NCBI GenBank assembly: GCA_035296965.1
Contig: DATGZX010000137.1
Location: 1-64,000, forward strand
Direction: 5' to 3'
Source of the DNA: DATGZX01 sp035296965
Lineage (GTDB): Bacteria > Planctomycetota > Planctomycetia > Gemmatales > Gemmataceae
Length of the DNA: 64,000 nt
Shown here: piece by piece, positions 25,916 to 36,600 of the stretch
Layout of the letters: each line of letters begins with the position of its first letter
Position numbering within the stretch: position 1 is the stretch's first letter
Made by a program: the position numbers and the translations under genes
Notes under the pieces: generated by a model
Seen by the model: only the letters and a program-made list of their open reading frames with translations
The model's database searches: none
What the model was told of the DNA's origin: nothing

Positions 25916-27169
25916 TCAGCGAGTCTCGATTCGATATAGGTGCTTTTCCGTTCGGATGAAGAGTGCTCCATCCACTGCTGCGTACGATGCCAGGGTGCGT
26001 TCGCCCAGCGAGTTCTTGGCCAACTGCTCGAACTTCTTGCCCACCTTGAGGACCACCGCCGGCCCCTGTTCGCTCTGCAAATAGATTTTACCGTTAGCAC
26101 AGAGTGGAGACGCGGAGTACGCGCCTCCAACCCGTTCCTGCCAGTGCACCTTTCCCGTCCGGGCGTCAAGGCAACTTGCCACGCCGCTATCGGAAACCAT
26201 GTACAGTTCGTCGTCGATCAACAGGAAGCACGGAGTGTGCGCGACCGATTTTCGCAGCGTCCAGGCAATGTGCGTGTCGGTCACATCACCATGGCCGTCG
26301 GGGCGAATCGCCAGGAGGCTCGGCGTGTTGTATCCGGTCGAAATGAAGACCAGTCCGTGACCATAGACCGGCCTGGGAATGACCGAGTAGCCGTCGAAGC
26401 GCACGCGCCAAATTTCCTTGCCCTTGACCGGCTCATATGCACAGACGACGCCGCTGCCCGGGCTGATGATCTGCTTGTGGCCATTCACGGCGATCAATAG
26501 CGGTGTGCTGAAGGAGAATTTCTGGCTCGATTCGCCGACGCGCGGCGTTTTCCACACCACCTTGCCGGTTCTCCGATCGAGTGCGGCAATGAAGCGCTCG
26601 TCGCCGCCGTCGCAACTGAAAACCAGCAGATCGTCGACCAGGATTGGCGATCCGCCGTTGCCATGCACCGGCTGATACTTGACGCTCGTGTTGCGCCAGA
26701 TGACCTTTCCGGAAAGATCCAGGCAGGCGGTCCCCTGATGGCCAAAATGAACGTAGATTCGTTGGCCGTCGACGATCGGCGTGGGGCTGGCGTGGCCGTT
26801 CTTACTGTGAATTCGCGCAGCGGTCTTGCCGTCCTGGTGAATCACTTCGGTGGCCCAGAGAGTCTTGCCCGTCGCGGTGTCCAGGCAGAGTGTTTGCAGT
26901 GACTGGTCGTTGCTGGCGCTGCCTTCGACAGGAACGCTGGTTGTGAGGTAGAGGCGTTCGCCGTAAACGACCGGTGACGACCAGCCGGCGCCCGGAATCG
27001 ACTGTTTCCAGACGACATTTTGCGTCGGGCTCCAGTGAACGGGATACTTACCCGCTCCCGCGATCCCCTGTCCGGTGGGGCCACGAAATTCGGGCCAGTT
27101 ATCCGCTCGGCCCGGCGTTGGCAAGAAGACCAAAGCCGCAACCAGCGTCAGGAAAAAAATCCTTAGCAT
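25916..27169 (-). CDS. Secreted PQQ-type beta-propeller protein
   Basis: This 417-residue protein has an N-terminal signal peptide (MLRIFFLTLVAALVFLPTPG, cleaved near RADNW) and a beta-propeller built from PQQ-like repeats, typified by SSPVVYGERLYLTTSV, LDTATGKTLWATEV, LDRRTGKVVWKTPR and LDARTGKVHWQER. The opening NWPEFRGPTGQGIAG is very common in planctomycete PQQ-like proteins. Binding of PQQ itself is not implied; such propellers often serve as scaffolds or outer-membrane assembly factors. The ATG at 27169 has GGGGAG upstream, while a frame open to 27226 would bury the signal. No operon partner is evident. Confidence 0.88.
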   Translation of the reverse strand: MLRIFFLTLVAALVFLPTPGRADNWPEFRGPTGQGIAGAGKYPVHWSPTQNVVWKQSIPGAGWSSPVVYGERLYLTTSVPVEGSASNDQSLQTLCLDTATGKTLWATEVIHQDGKTAARIHSKNGHASPTPIVDGQRIYVHFGHQGTACLDLSGKVIWRNTSVKYQPVHGNGGSPILVDDLLVFSCDGGDERFIAALDRRTGKVVWKTPRVGESSQKFSFSTPLLIAVNGHKQIISPGSGVVCAYEPVKGKEIWRVRFDGYSVIPRPVYGHGLVFISTGYNTPSLLAIRPDGHGDVTDTHIAWTLRKSVAHTPCFLLIDDELYMVSDSGVASCLDARTGKVHWQERVGGAYSASPLCANGKIYLQSEQGPAVVLKVGKKFEQLAKNSLGERTLASYAAVDGALFIRTEKHLYRIETR

Positions 27170-27437
27170 GTAGTAGCTCTCCCCAACCCGCATAAATCTG
27201 CCGTCAATGTGTTGCCGCTCAATCACGGGACCAGCCAGTCTTCGAGGAGAGGTTGAGGAATGTGCAAAAATCTGGTGGGTGCGAACAACGATTGCAATGT
27301 TTCATGATTCCGTCGGCCCTGCCCGAACCAAGCCTGATCATAGCCGACGGATTATCGAATTTGTCGTCCGATTCATTCTTGAAGAATTATATACGCAGGC
27401 GGGGAAGTAGGAGTAATCTTATCAACAACCGGCCGTC

Positions 27438-28178
27438 CTAGGCCGTCGAATTCTCGCTATAGCCACGCCGAAAGCGCAGCTCCAACTCCCGCGTTCGGCG
27501 CTTCAAGGACAAGATGTTGGAAGTCAGGGCAATGAGCGGGCTGAGCCCCGCGATAACCAAAGGCCAAAGCCAGAAACGCGGGTTGGTCTGCAAAGTTTGC
27601 CACCAGTCTTCAAAATTGCTCACGCTCAATGGTCCGTGTGTGAAAAAGCTCCTCGCCGCGCTTTCCAGTTGACCCAGGACCCAGCCCAAAATCGCGCCCG
27701 CAGCCAGCAACAGCACAATCCCCAGGCTCCAGGGCGTGCGGGCCACGACCGGAAATCCCCACTCCAAGCGCGGCGGATTTTGCTCCGCCTCGGAGCATTC
27801 GACGGTCAGGTCGCCTTTGAGGATTTCGTACGGGAATCTCCAAATGCTAAGCCAGCCGGACTCGCGATGGACCTTGAGAGTGAGCACGCGGTACTCCCGC
27901 CCGTGCTTGGTGATGGTCTGCGGATTGGGTTGACCGGCGACGCACGTGGGGAAGCCAATCAGGCGAGCCTCGCCAGGCGGGCCAAGCGCGGAGCGCCCGG
28001 CCACGCGCAATTGATAGGTGCGCCCAAAATAGAGAACGTAACCTGCCGAGCTGAGGGGCACCCTGCGGCCGCGGCTATCGGTCAGTTCCCAGGCCGGCGG
28101 CGCCAGCTCTTGCAATGCCGGGGAGATGGTTCCAGCTTCTCTGGGACGTTCGCGGCGCAGCAGTTCTTCAGTCTCCAT
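27438..28178 (-). CDS. Two-helix membrane protein of the winged-helix/AAA unit
   Basis: This 246-residue protein has a soluble N-terminal domain (about 25-145) with beta-strand-like GYVLYFGRTYQLRVAGRS and YRVLTLKVHRESGWLSIWRF. Two membrane helices follow, TPWSLGIVLLLAAGAILGWV (about 148-169) and FWLWPLVIAGLSPLIALTSN (about 202-223). Its ATG overlaps the 3' end of the AAA ATPase gene by 11 bases, so the two are coupled, and I chose this start for that reason. It could anchor the ATPase at the membrane. No family is recognised. Confidence 0.65.
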   Translation of the reverse strand: METEELLRRERPREAGTISPALQELAPPAWELTDSRGRRVPLSSAGYVLYFGRTYQLRVAGRSALGPPGEARLIGFPTCVAGQPNPQTITKHGREYRVLTLKVHRESGWLSIWRFPYEILKGDLTVECSEAEQNPPRLEWGFPVVARTPWSLGIVLLLAAGAILGWVLGQLESAARSFFTHGPLSVSNFEDWWQTLQTNPRFWLWPLVIAGLSPLIALTSNILSLKRRTRELELRFRRGYSENSTA

Positions 28179-30240
28179 CTGTCGTGGTCCTTTCCGGGAC
28201 GGGCGGCAGAGCCAGTTGAACGATTGCTTGGCAGCGCTGCCGGATGAATGATCGCAAAGCTTCTTCCTCGATCGGCTGCTCCGCGGCGGCTCGAACAACT
28301 TCCATCCATTCTGCATACGCGAGGATTTTGCGAAGCTCATCGTTGCTCAGCGAACGCAGAACCGCCTGACGACGCCGGCGGGAGCTGGTCCAGATTTGCC
28401 GCGTTGCCTCCGGTAAGGCCGCGGCGAGGTCGCCTTCCTCAACAGCACGGGGCCAGAGCACGGTCAGGTGGTCGACCCTCAGTGTTTTGTCGCGAAATAG
28501 CTCGAACTTGGCCTTCAGGTCCCGCGGCATCCCGGCCCCTTTGGAAACCAGAAAGCCGATCGCGCCGCGCACGGTTCCTGCGTTGCCGTTCGTAGGCTTC
28601 TTTTGCCAATCCACCAAGGTGACGAGGCCGTACACGGGGTGATCGCCCACGGCAACCGTGGCTTGCACACTTACGGGCTGCCACCCTTCGAAGCTTTCGC
28701 GGGCAAGTTGCTGGAGCAATCCGCCCAGCCCAGCGTGCAAGGCCTGCAACTGATTGACCAGCGCTCCTTGCAATTTACGATCAGCGGCACTCAAGCTCTC
28801 CGTCCAAGTGCGCTCCAGCAAAGCTGTTGCATCCGGTTGCTCTACAACGACAGGCTGTTCAATGCCCCGCCCGTAGACGACGCGCGAATATTCGTCGCGC
28901 AGCAGCAGGAGGCGATTGCGAAGCCCCATGCCGGTTTTCTGAGCCAGGCCGTTCAAGAAGGCAGGAGTGTACGGATAACCGGCAGGCAAGGAAGCCGAGC
29001 CGGCAAAATCCTTCAACAGCCTGCCCACGCGCTCGCGAATGAGCTGTTGCAATTCCTCGCAACTGGGCGGCTTCAGCTCGATCAGATCAACCGGGCCCTG
29101 GGCATGGAGCGGAACACCCTGGCGAATGCGGTCGAGTGCGAACTGGTTCGTTTGCTTCGTCACCTGCCGGAACAAGGTGCTTTCCGCAAAGATCAAGAAG
29201 AGCAAGCCGCGGGTTGAATCCACTGCCTGGGCCAGGCTATCCATGAAGGCGTTCGTCGCCGCGGCGTCGAACTGACTCTGCGGCGCCAGAAAGCCCTCGA
29301 GATTATCAAAGGCAAAAACCACGGGCAGCCGCACGAGTGCGCAGATCTCGATAAGTGCGTGCAGAAGGTGCTTCACGACGTCGGCGCGGAACAGGGGCCG
29401 GTTATTCGGCAGGGTGTAGTCAGCCTCGAGAAAGCGGCTCAGTGCGTCGTCGTCCTTGAGCAAGGCATTGCGCGCCATGGCGACATACAGATGCCGGCGG
29501 ATAATCCGCACCGCATCGTCGCCGGCCTCATGCCGATGCAAATGACCCACCAGCAATCGCATCAGCAAGTCAGACGAAAAGCGATAGTGGCCGGCCAGGG
29601 TCAGCAGGTCCTTCTTGCAGGACTTGTCCGCCAGATCCTGAATGAGATGATCGAACTTGGCGGACCAGGGCTCGCCGCGGCCCCAGAGCAGGCGCGCGCG
29701 TTCCCAGCGGGAAAGGTCGCTGGCGAACAACCGGTCTGTCGGCCCCAGCGTGCGCAACGCCTGCTGCAGCATCCGGCGGATAAGATGCGCGGCGATGTCC
29801 TCGAAGAGCTTACCGCCGTGGACATGGTCGCTCTCCAGCAGGGCATTGACCAGGTGCGACAGCAAATACTCCTCGAAGGGGACCTGCGTGGCATAGTAAG
29901 TGGGTCGGATCAGGATTTGCGAGCGCTCGCCGGTGCGGTGGCCGAGAGATTCCAACATGTGCGTCTTGCCTGAACCACGATCGCCCAGAATCGTGACGAT
30001 CCGCGTGTCGCGCAGGTCGGAAGCAGATTGGTACGCAGATACTCGATAAGCGTCGATGACGCGCAGCAAGAGTTCGCGCGGCGCCTGGAGCAGTGCCTGG
30101 ACGTGCAAGTCCGCGAAGCGATCGTCCGAGCGCTGCGGCCGCACCAGACTTTCGAAAGGGTTGGGCCGGCCGCGAAGCAAATCGATCGCCGGCTCGGTCG
30201 TGCCGGCCGGCAGCTCCGGAAGATCAAGGGAGTTCGACAT
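28168..30240 (-). CDS. AAA/STAND-type ATPase of unknown role
   Basis: This 690-residue P-loop NTPase has Walker A GDRGSGKTHM (residues 86-95), preceded by an ORC/STAND-like NPFESLVRPQRSDDRFADLH segment. The Walker B strand is PVVFAFDNLEGFL (about 306-318) and the sensor 1-type strand is GLLFLIFAES (about 345-354). A helical region follows. The C-terminal third (about 495-690) holds a predicted beta-rich part (ATVAVGDHPVYGLVTLVDWQ) then helices (LSNDELRKILAYAEWMEVV). It is coupled on both sides, by a 17-base overlap with the upstream winged-helix gene and an 11-base overlap with the downstream membrane gene. Function is unknown; a signal-responsive or defence NTPase is possible. Confidence 0.75.
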   Translation of the reverse strand: MSNSLDLPELPAGTTEPAIDLLRGRPNPFESLVRPQRSDDRFADLHVQALLQAPRELLLRVIDAYRVSAYQSASDLRDTRIVTILGDRGSGKTHMLESLGHRTGERSQILIRPTYYATQVPFEEYLLSHLVNALLESDHVHGGKLFEDIAAHLIRRMLQQALRTLGPTDRLFASDLSRWERARLLWGRGEPWSAKFDHLIQDLADKSCKKDLLTLAGHYRFSSDLLMRLLVGHLHRHEAGDDAVRIIRRHLYVAMARNALLKDDDALSRFLEADYTLPNNRPLFRADVVKHLLHALIEICALVRLPVVFAFDNLEGFLAPQSQFDAAATNAFMDSLAQAVDSTRGLLFLIFAESTLFRQVTKQTNQFALDRIRQGVPLHAQGPVDLIELKPPSCEELQQLIRERVGRLLKDFAGSASLPAGYPYTPAFLNGLAQKTGMGLRNRLLLLRDEYSRVVYGRGIEQPVVVEQPDATALLERTWTESLSAADRKLQGALVNQLQALHAGLGGLLQQLARESFEGWQPVSVQATVAVGDHPVYGLVTLVDWQKKPTNGNAGTVRGAIGFLVSKGAGMPRDLKAKFELFRDKTLRVDHLTVLWPRAVEEGDLAAALPEATRQIWTSSRRRRQAVLRSLSNDELRKILAYAEWMEVVRAAAEQPIEEEALRSFIRQRCQAIVQLALPPVPERTTTDGD

Positions 30241-31006
30241 AGTACATCACCTCGCCATCGAGAAAGAGTGCATTGCGGGGGTCATCGATGGTCGCCAGGG
30301 CACGCGTGAACGGCGACAGCCGGATTCGTCCTTGATCTCGGAGGGCGCGCAAGCCGTCGTGAAATTGGCCGATGGTCAACGCGGGCCGCGTTTGCTTCAA
30401 CTTTGCATATATTTGCGGCAGCGTAAGCGGTTGATAACGGTCTCGCGCTCGCTGTTCCTCAAGCAACCTTACTACATCGTCGGCAATATCTGAAACCTTG
30501 GGACCTGCCGGCAATGCCCGAGGCGGTTCAGATGGCACAGCCGGCCGCGCGTTCTGCTGGAGCCTCGCCAGAATCTCCGCCACCCTTGGTGGCTCAATCT
30601 TCTCGGCAAGGCGCGCCACTGTAGCAGCCAACTGCTGCCGGTGGTCCAGCAGTTGGCCGAACTGGTCACGAAGAGCTGCAAAGATTTCGACCTGCTGCCG
30701 CAGGGAGGTCGACAGATTGCGCAAGAGGCTTATCGATTCGCTATTCTCCAGAACCGCTTGCACGCCTGCGGGGGTGATCTGGTATTTCTGTTTCCTCGAT
30801 CGTCCTTTGCCGGCCCAATCATCGACCGCGGTCACCCAGCCACGATCTTCGCACATCCTGGCGGCCGCCTTGACCGCCGGGGATGAGCCCTTGAAGAAGC
30901 CCGGAACGGCACTCGATCCTAAGAGCACGCGCGACTTGGCATCCGCAAGCGCCTGCGCCAACGACTCTAGTGCCAGCGCTTGCACATCGACAGCTTTCTT
31001 GGCCAC
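30224..31006 (-). CDS. Winged-helix protein, first gene of the AAA unit
   Basis: This 260-residue protein has an N-terminal winged-helix-like region (about 15-90) with ALESLAQALADAKSRVLLGS and ARMCEDRGWVTAVDDW, ending YQITPAGVQAVLENSESISL. A coiled middle part (LRNLSTSLRQQVEIFAALRD) and a second wHTH-like module (about 170-250: LTLPQIYAKLKQTRPALTIG, GLRALRDQGRIRLSPFTRA) follow. It reads as a sequence-binding or adaptor subunit. The GTG start at 31006 lacks an ideal ribosome site. Its stop overlaps the AAA gene start by 17 bases, which makes a tight three-gene unit. Confidence 0.7.
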   Translation of the reverse strand: MAKKAVDVQALALESLAQALADAKSRVLLGSSAVPGFFKGSSPAVKAAARMCEDRGWVTAVDDWAGKGRSRKQKYQITPAGVQAVLENSESISLLRNLSTSLRQQVEIFAALRDQFGQLLDHRQQLAATVARLAEKIEPPRVAEILARLQQNARPAVPSEPPRALPAGPKVSDIADDVVRLLEEQRARDRYQPLTLPQIYAKLKQTRPALTIGQFHDGLRALRDQGRIRLSPFTRALATIDDPRNALFLDGEVMYYVELP

Positions 31007-31788
31007 CCAGAATCCCCTTCTTGTAACACTGCGAGCAAAAGGGACGCAATGATCTGTTTATGATCCATCTTGCCGGGCCCCGCCGCATCGAGCCAACCAA
31101 CGCCCTGGTGCTCCGCCTTGCCGGTCATCGTTCGTACTGCGTCATCGCAGATGCGCGCTGGCGTCCCTACCTTTCGAGCTTTGGCCAAGCGGTCTCCGTA
31201 CGAGGGGCCAAATTCCTTGCGACGTCCTCCACCTTCCTTTACCCGATGCATGGGGAGATTGCAATGACTCGGACACAGCGACCTTCAGCAGAGCAAGCTA
31301 CCGCAACGCTTCAATCATTCCAAAAACCATGAGCGCCGCAGAATTTTGTACTACGGTTGTCTAGCACCGTGGGTATGGAATCGAACAACAGCCGATGAGG
31401 CTCAAAATGTCAGGCTCCTCCAGTTCCGCCTTGCGAATGTTCAATTCTGCGACAAGAGCGTCAGGAGACTGGAAAACCGGCAGAATTTTCAACAACATGC
31501 AGCGGGTCGTATGCAGCTCCTTCAAATTTGGAGGAGCTGATTTATCCGATTTTCCTGGAAGTACTTACGACAGCTCACCGGCTCAGTCGACCTGCGCTGC
31601 CGCCCGAATCGATTGATCGAAGCCTAATTCGAAAATCAGCATCGCAAGCTCGCGGCACAAGGTTTGCTCCTTTGAACGATCAGTGAGTGAGACGATCAAA
31701 ACCACGGGATGCAAAGCAGACCACCTGGAGCGATTGGCCCCGATTGGTACGGGGATTCTGTGATAGTCAACTGCGGGGAGTAGCTGCA
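31007..31788. other. Intergenic region, no gene recognised
   Basis: About 780 bases upstream of the winged-helix gene hold no open frame with family character. The stretch should carry the promoter of the three-gene unit. I see no long hairpin. Confidence 0.5.
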
Positions 31789-32058
31789 ATGAACCCCTGG
31801 AAAATTTCCGCTCAATTCGCGGCATTTGTTTGGTTCCTTCAGGAGAGGCATCAGCCAGCGGTTACCTCCCATGAGGCAGCCCGATTCGCCAAGGACAATT
31901 GGGTTGCCTTTCTTCCCTATGCAGACCCAGGTTGTGGCCGGCTCCTGATCGCGATCAAGGGTCCGAAAGCGGCCGGCAGGCGGCCGCACCCTCGAATCGC
32001 CCGTAAGGTCCCGCGCGGGAGCGGCAATACCAAGCCGGCGGCGACGAATAAAAATTAG
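31789..32058 (+). CDS. Small basic hypothetical protein
   Basis: This 89-residue ORF begins MNPWKISAQFAAFVWFLQER and has a basic low-complexity tail (KVPRGSGNTKPAATNKN). The compact N-terminal HEAARFAKDNWVAFLPYADP segment suggests a real small protein, but no family is recognised. The frame is open upstream to 31687. Confidence 0.45.
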   Translation: MNPWKISAQFAAFVWFLQERHQPAVTSHEAARFAKDNWVAFLPYADPGCGRLLIAIKGPKAAGRRPHPRIARKVPRGSGNTKPAATNKN

Positions 32059-32111
32059 AGAGGCTCCAAAGGCCTAATTGAGAAATGCTGGCGTGCTCAG
32101 GAGACATCGCC

Positions 32112-32339
32112 GTGTATCACACAATCCAGTTTGCCGGTGACTTCATGATCGATATCGAGGTTTCTCCGAAGCAACCTTTGGAGAGAATCCTTGTTCGAGC
32201 CGGCTCCAGTATTCGAGCACAGCTAAGGCCATACGTCGCCGAGACCACGGACGGCCCGGTCGAGGTCGCGGACCTCTACTTTGAGGATGGCTCTGCGACG
32301 AGAACGGTGCCCTTCGCGTGCTTTTTCTTCGTCGACTAA
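32112..32339 (+). CDS. Small hypothetical protein
   Basis: This 75-residue protein may start at the GTG at 32112, with CAGGAG upstream. It has predicted strands (YHTIQFAGDFMIDIEVSPKQ, VEVADLYFEDGSATRTVPFA). There is no recognised family. It follows the previous small ORF by about 50 bases on the same strand. Confidence 0.4.
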   Translation: MYHTIQFAGDFMIDIEVSPKQPLERILVRAGSSIRAQLRPYVAETTDGPVEVADLYFEDGSATRTVPFACFFFVD

Positions 32340-32715
32340 TTGTCGGGAGAAAAGGCGGAACGGACGTGCTCGCTACACGAGTGCATTCGAGCAAGCACCC
32401 TGGCGCTGCGTGGGTCTCCCGCCAGCGACCGCCGCTCCATGAGTTGGCTCGGTCTGAGATGCAACTGTTCAACCCGAGTCCAGAGAATTTCGATGCAGCC
32501 TGAACATGCGCAGACCGGCAAGGTGTGTGGCTTCGCGGCCGTCAATTCAGGTTTTTCAACTGCGCCGGTTGCCATCATCATGCGTGGGTCTGGAGAGACC
32601 TGGCCCGATCTGTTTCTGGCATGGTAGAGCGTGGGAATGGAGCGTTCAGGGATGTGCTGCCACGGGCGGAAGGCCGGCAAAGGATCACGTGGCTGCAAGC
32701 GCAGCACTCAAATTC
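32340..32715. other. Intergenic region, no gene recognised
   Basis: About 375 bases lie between the convergent small hypothetical gene and the PilZ gene. I see no credible coding region or strong hairpin. Confidence 0.5.
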
Positions 32716-33081
32716 TCACTCCCAGAGTACCGCACGCAAGTCCTCGTCGGTGAGATCGCCGATAAACTTGCAACCGGCCACCCACCTGCCTTCCGCTTGC
32801 ATCGACGAGTGTGCGACGCGTGCGGCCACTGCGAACAAGGAGTCCTCGCAGGCCTTCCTGATCTGGATCAGCAAGCGCGTTCCCGGCCGCAATTCCCGAT
32901 CTATGACGATGCCGATGCCGGTCAACGAAATATCGCAGATGTTTCCCCAAAAGAATTCGCGGGTCGGGTCGACGAAGCAGGATGCCAGCACGCTACAGGC
33001 TTGACGTTGAGCGATGCGCCTCTCGAGCGTTTGTAGTTCATGGGCGATTTCCGCCCGGAAGGGAAATACTTGCTCGGTCAT
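32716..33081 (-). CDS. PilZ domain protein
   Basis: This 121-residue protein has the PilZ pattern: ERRIAQRQACSVLASCFVDP early, then GNICDISLTGIGIVIDRELR and PGTRLLIQIRK. PilZ domains bind cyclic di-GMP through an N-terminal RxxxR motif and a (D/N)xSxxG motif; here ERRIAQR and DISLTG fit that pattern. The ATG at 33081 has GAAGAG upstream and gives the normal length. It is a single-gene unit near the sensor kinases, so it may link c-di-GMP to cell behaviour. Confidence 0.8.
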   Translation of the reverse strand: MTEQVFPFRAEIAHELQTLERRIAQRQACSVLASCFVDPTREFFWGNICDISLTGIGIVIDRELRPGTRLLIQIRKACEDSLFAVAARVAHSSMQAEGRWVAGCKFIGDLTDEDLRAVLWE

Positions 33082-33335
33082 GACGAACTCTTCCCTCTTC
33101 CTGAAGAGACATGTGATCATTCCAAGAGTAGGTCGCGGTCAGTCGGGGAGCAAATCCTCCAAGAGAGGGAAAGGACGGGATAGAAGCGGCAAACGCTCGG
33201 CCGGGGAACTCTTGCTAGGGAAGACGTGCTCCAGTATCCTGGCAATGCGATTCCGGTACAGGATCGTCACAGATTAGTCACAAGCGACGAAATGGCTGTA
33301 ACGGGATCGACGTAAGCCTATCGTCAGATATAGAC

Positions 33336-33419
33336 GCCGAAGTGGCGGAATTGGCAGACGCGCCGGTCTCAAAATCCGGTCCTCGCAAGGGGGTGAGGGT
33401 TCGAGTCCCTCCTTCGGCA
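33336..33419 (+). tRNA. tRNA-Leu (anticodon CAA)
   Basis: Eighty-four bases fold as a class II tRNA. The acceptor pairs GCCGAAG with CTTCGGC plus discriminator A, the anticodon loop CTCAAAA reads CAA (codon UUG), and a long variable arm and a GGTTCGAGTCC T-arm follow. CCA is not encoded. A T-T mismatch closes the anticodon stem (positions 31/39). Confidence 0.95.
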
Positions 33420-33601
33420 GTAATGACTTACGGCAAATCAAAACTGGCGAATAAAATTCTTTGGTGCAGATTTGGTACAGATGCTTGGCTGACATAGCTT
33501 TCGCGTTGCCGGGACGGCGATCAGGGCGGCCCTGCAGGAACGCAACAGAAGTTTCCAAGTCCTTTTTCTCTACCGCGACAAACGCCACATCCTCACTCTT
33601 G

Positions 33602-36600
33602 TTACTTCCGCGCCTTGATGGGGAAGGTAATCCGGAACGTGGTGCCGCCCCCGCTTTTGCAGGCCAGGAGGCCGCCCAACTGCTTTGTCAGGTCGGGCAC
33701 CAATTGCAACCCGAGCGTTGTGGGGAGACTCTCGGATCCTGCGGGTAAACCGACGCCGTTGTCGGCAACTGTGAGCGCATAATCCTTGTCAGAAACGCGA
33801 GCAAATGCGATCCGGATATTGCCGGTTCGGCCATTGGGAAATGCATGTTTGAGCGCGTTGCTTACCAGTTCGTTGACGATCAGCCCGCAGGGAATCGCTC
33901 GTTCCAAATCGATGTCGGCTTCGGCGATGTCAACGGTCATCTTGATGCGAACTGGGTCCGTGTTATAAGCGCGGAAAAGTTGGTCGGAAATGCCTCCCAG
34001 GTACTCCGCGAGATTGACAGCTCCCAGGCAGTCGGAACGGTAGAGCGTTTCGTGGACCAACGCCATCGAACGGACACGGTTTTGGCTGTCCGCGAACAAG
34101 GCCAGGATCGTCGGATCCTTGATCGTAGCTGCCTGGAGATTCAGCAGACTGTTGATGATTTGCAGGTTGTTCTTGACGCGGTGATGAACCTCCTTCAGGA
34201 GGGCGTCCTTGTCCTTGAGGGACTGGCGGAGAATCTCTTGGGCGCGCAAGCGGTCCGTGACGTCGCGCAGAATGGCCGTGTAAATCTTCTTGCCGTCTGC
34301 ATCGATATGCGAGATCGATGCTTCGATGGGGAAAACTGAACCATCGGGACGGACGCCGGTCACGGTGCCGAACTCTCCCATCTTGCGATTGGTCTTTCCG
34401 GTCTTGCCAAACTCCTCAATCGCGTCCGCGTGGGCTGCGCGGCTCGCATCGGGCAGCAGACGGTCTAGTGGCATGCCTACCATTTTTAACGCTGGCACAC
34501 CAAAGAGTTTCTCCGCTGCCGGATTGAAAAGGATGACCCGCTGCTCCTCGTCGAGGCAGACAATGGCATCCATTGCCGACTCGACGAGCCCGGACAAGCG
34601 TTGCTGGCTTTCCCGCAGTTCCTTTTCGGCACGGAGCCGTTCCAGCGTATTGCCAACGATATCGACAATCGTGGTCACCAATTGCTCATCCGCCGCGGAG
34701 AAAGTGTTTAGCGCTTCGCTTTCCGCGTTGAACACGCCTATCACCCGCGAGTTGATCTTGATCGGAACGCAAAGCTCCGAACGTGTGCTGGGGTCCGCGG
34801 CCAAGTATTCCGATTCATGACTCACATCCCCGACGCACCGCGGTTTTCCCGTGCGAGCGGCCAGGCCAACAAGTCCCTTGTCGATGGGGATGGGGGACAT
34901 GTCAAAATTCGAGTTGGCGATGACAGCGGAGCGATGGGGTATCAGGGTGCCGCGAGTCGCGTCAAGGAGAAGGAATCCGCAAGTGTTCGAGCAAAGAGTC
35001 TCGGCGATCACCAGAGTGGCGCGCCGGAGAATTTCATCCTCCGAGGACACCTCTGAACAGATCACCCCAACGCGGTTCAGGGCGGTGAGTTCGAGGATAC
35101 GCTTCCGCAGGGTTTCTTCCGCCAGCCTGCTCTCCGTGATGTCCTGTATCGTCCCAATGAGACGCACGGGTCGACCAGCATCGTCGCGAGTCATTTCGCC
35201 CTGGCCGCGCAATATGCGGATCGATCCATCGGTCTGTGGGACGCGAAACTCCAGGGGACCGGCATTCTTGCCCGCAATAACGGATCCGATCTGTTTCTGC
35301 AGGGCGTCACGATCATCGGCATGGACCAAACTGACCACCGCCTCGGCCGAGGGCACGAACGTATCCGGGGATACTCCATAAAGCCGGTAGGCTTCGTCCG
35401 TAAAGGTCACGCGCTGGGCTACGAGGTCGTCGCTCCAGCTGCCGATTTGAGCAATTCTCTGAGACTGGGAAAGGAGGTATTCCTTTTGCCGCAGTTGTTC
35501 CTCAACCTGCTTGCGGTCTGTGATGTCAATGAAACTGGCCAGTGCGCAGACTTCGCCACCCAGCGTGATGTAGTCCACGGCCATGAGAACGTAGGTGGTC
35601 GCACCCGCCCCGTTGTTAAATTCGATTTCAATGGACTGGATCGATTGACGGCGGTCCGCGGCTTCCAGCACATGTGCGCGCTGCTCAGGATTCAGATAGA
35701 GGCCCAGGTCTCCAATCTTTTGTCCGATAATCTGCTCTCTGGAACGCCGCAGCAACCGGTCGAAGCTGGCATTGGTTTCGATGACCCTATCGTCGCTCAG
35801 CCGGCGGATGCCCATGGCAACCTGATTGTCACGAAAGGCCTTGGAGAATCGTTCCTCGCTTTCGCGCAGGGCTCGCTCGGCTCGTTTACGATCGGTGATG
35901 TCGCGTATTACGCCCTTCAGGCCAGCGACCTTGCCGTCCTCCACCAGAGCGCTGGACCGGACATCCACCGCCGCGTTCGTCCCATCGCGACGAATGATCT
36001 CGGCAGTTGTCGCTTCGCGGGTTCGCCCGCTTTCCACGGCTTGACTGAAGTACCTGGCAATCTCTTCCACCATGGCTGGCGCAATAAAATCGAAAAATTT
36101 CTTACCTACGACGTGATCAGGATGCTCGAAGCCCAGGATGCGGGCCAAGGCTGGGTTAGCGAACGTCACTGATCCTTGAGTGTCAGCGATGTAAAGACCG
36201 TCATTCATCTCCGTGACCAAGGTGCGGTATTTGTCTTCGCTTTGAAGCAGCTCCCTCGTCCGTGCTTGCACCAAGCGTTCCAACTCTTCGTTCGACCGGA
36301 GCAGAGTGTCTTCCGCTTTTTTCTGAAGCGTGATGTCGAGGGTGACACCGATCATGCGCGAGGCGCCGTCAACGGCTTTCTGCATGCGGCCGCGCGCCAG
36401 ATACCAGGCGGTTGCGCCGTCGCGCGATTTGCCACGGAATTGGAGTTGGAAGTCCTGGCCGGTATCCAGTGAACGCTGGAAAGCGTCCACCAAGGGACCG
36501 CGGTCGTCCGGGAAGACGGGTTCAAGGATGGAGTCGTCGTTCTTCACGGTCTTGCCGGTGGGGGGCAGTCCGAAGAATTTCCCGTAATCCTCGGAGAACG

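Noticed and set aside
31060..31616. Short plus-strand open frames upstream of the small hypotheticals
   Set aside because: No ribosome binding site or recognisable pattern. The region is more likely non-coding.
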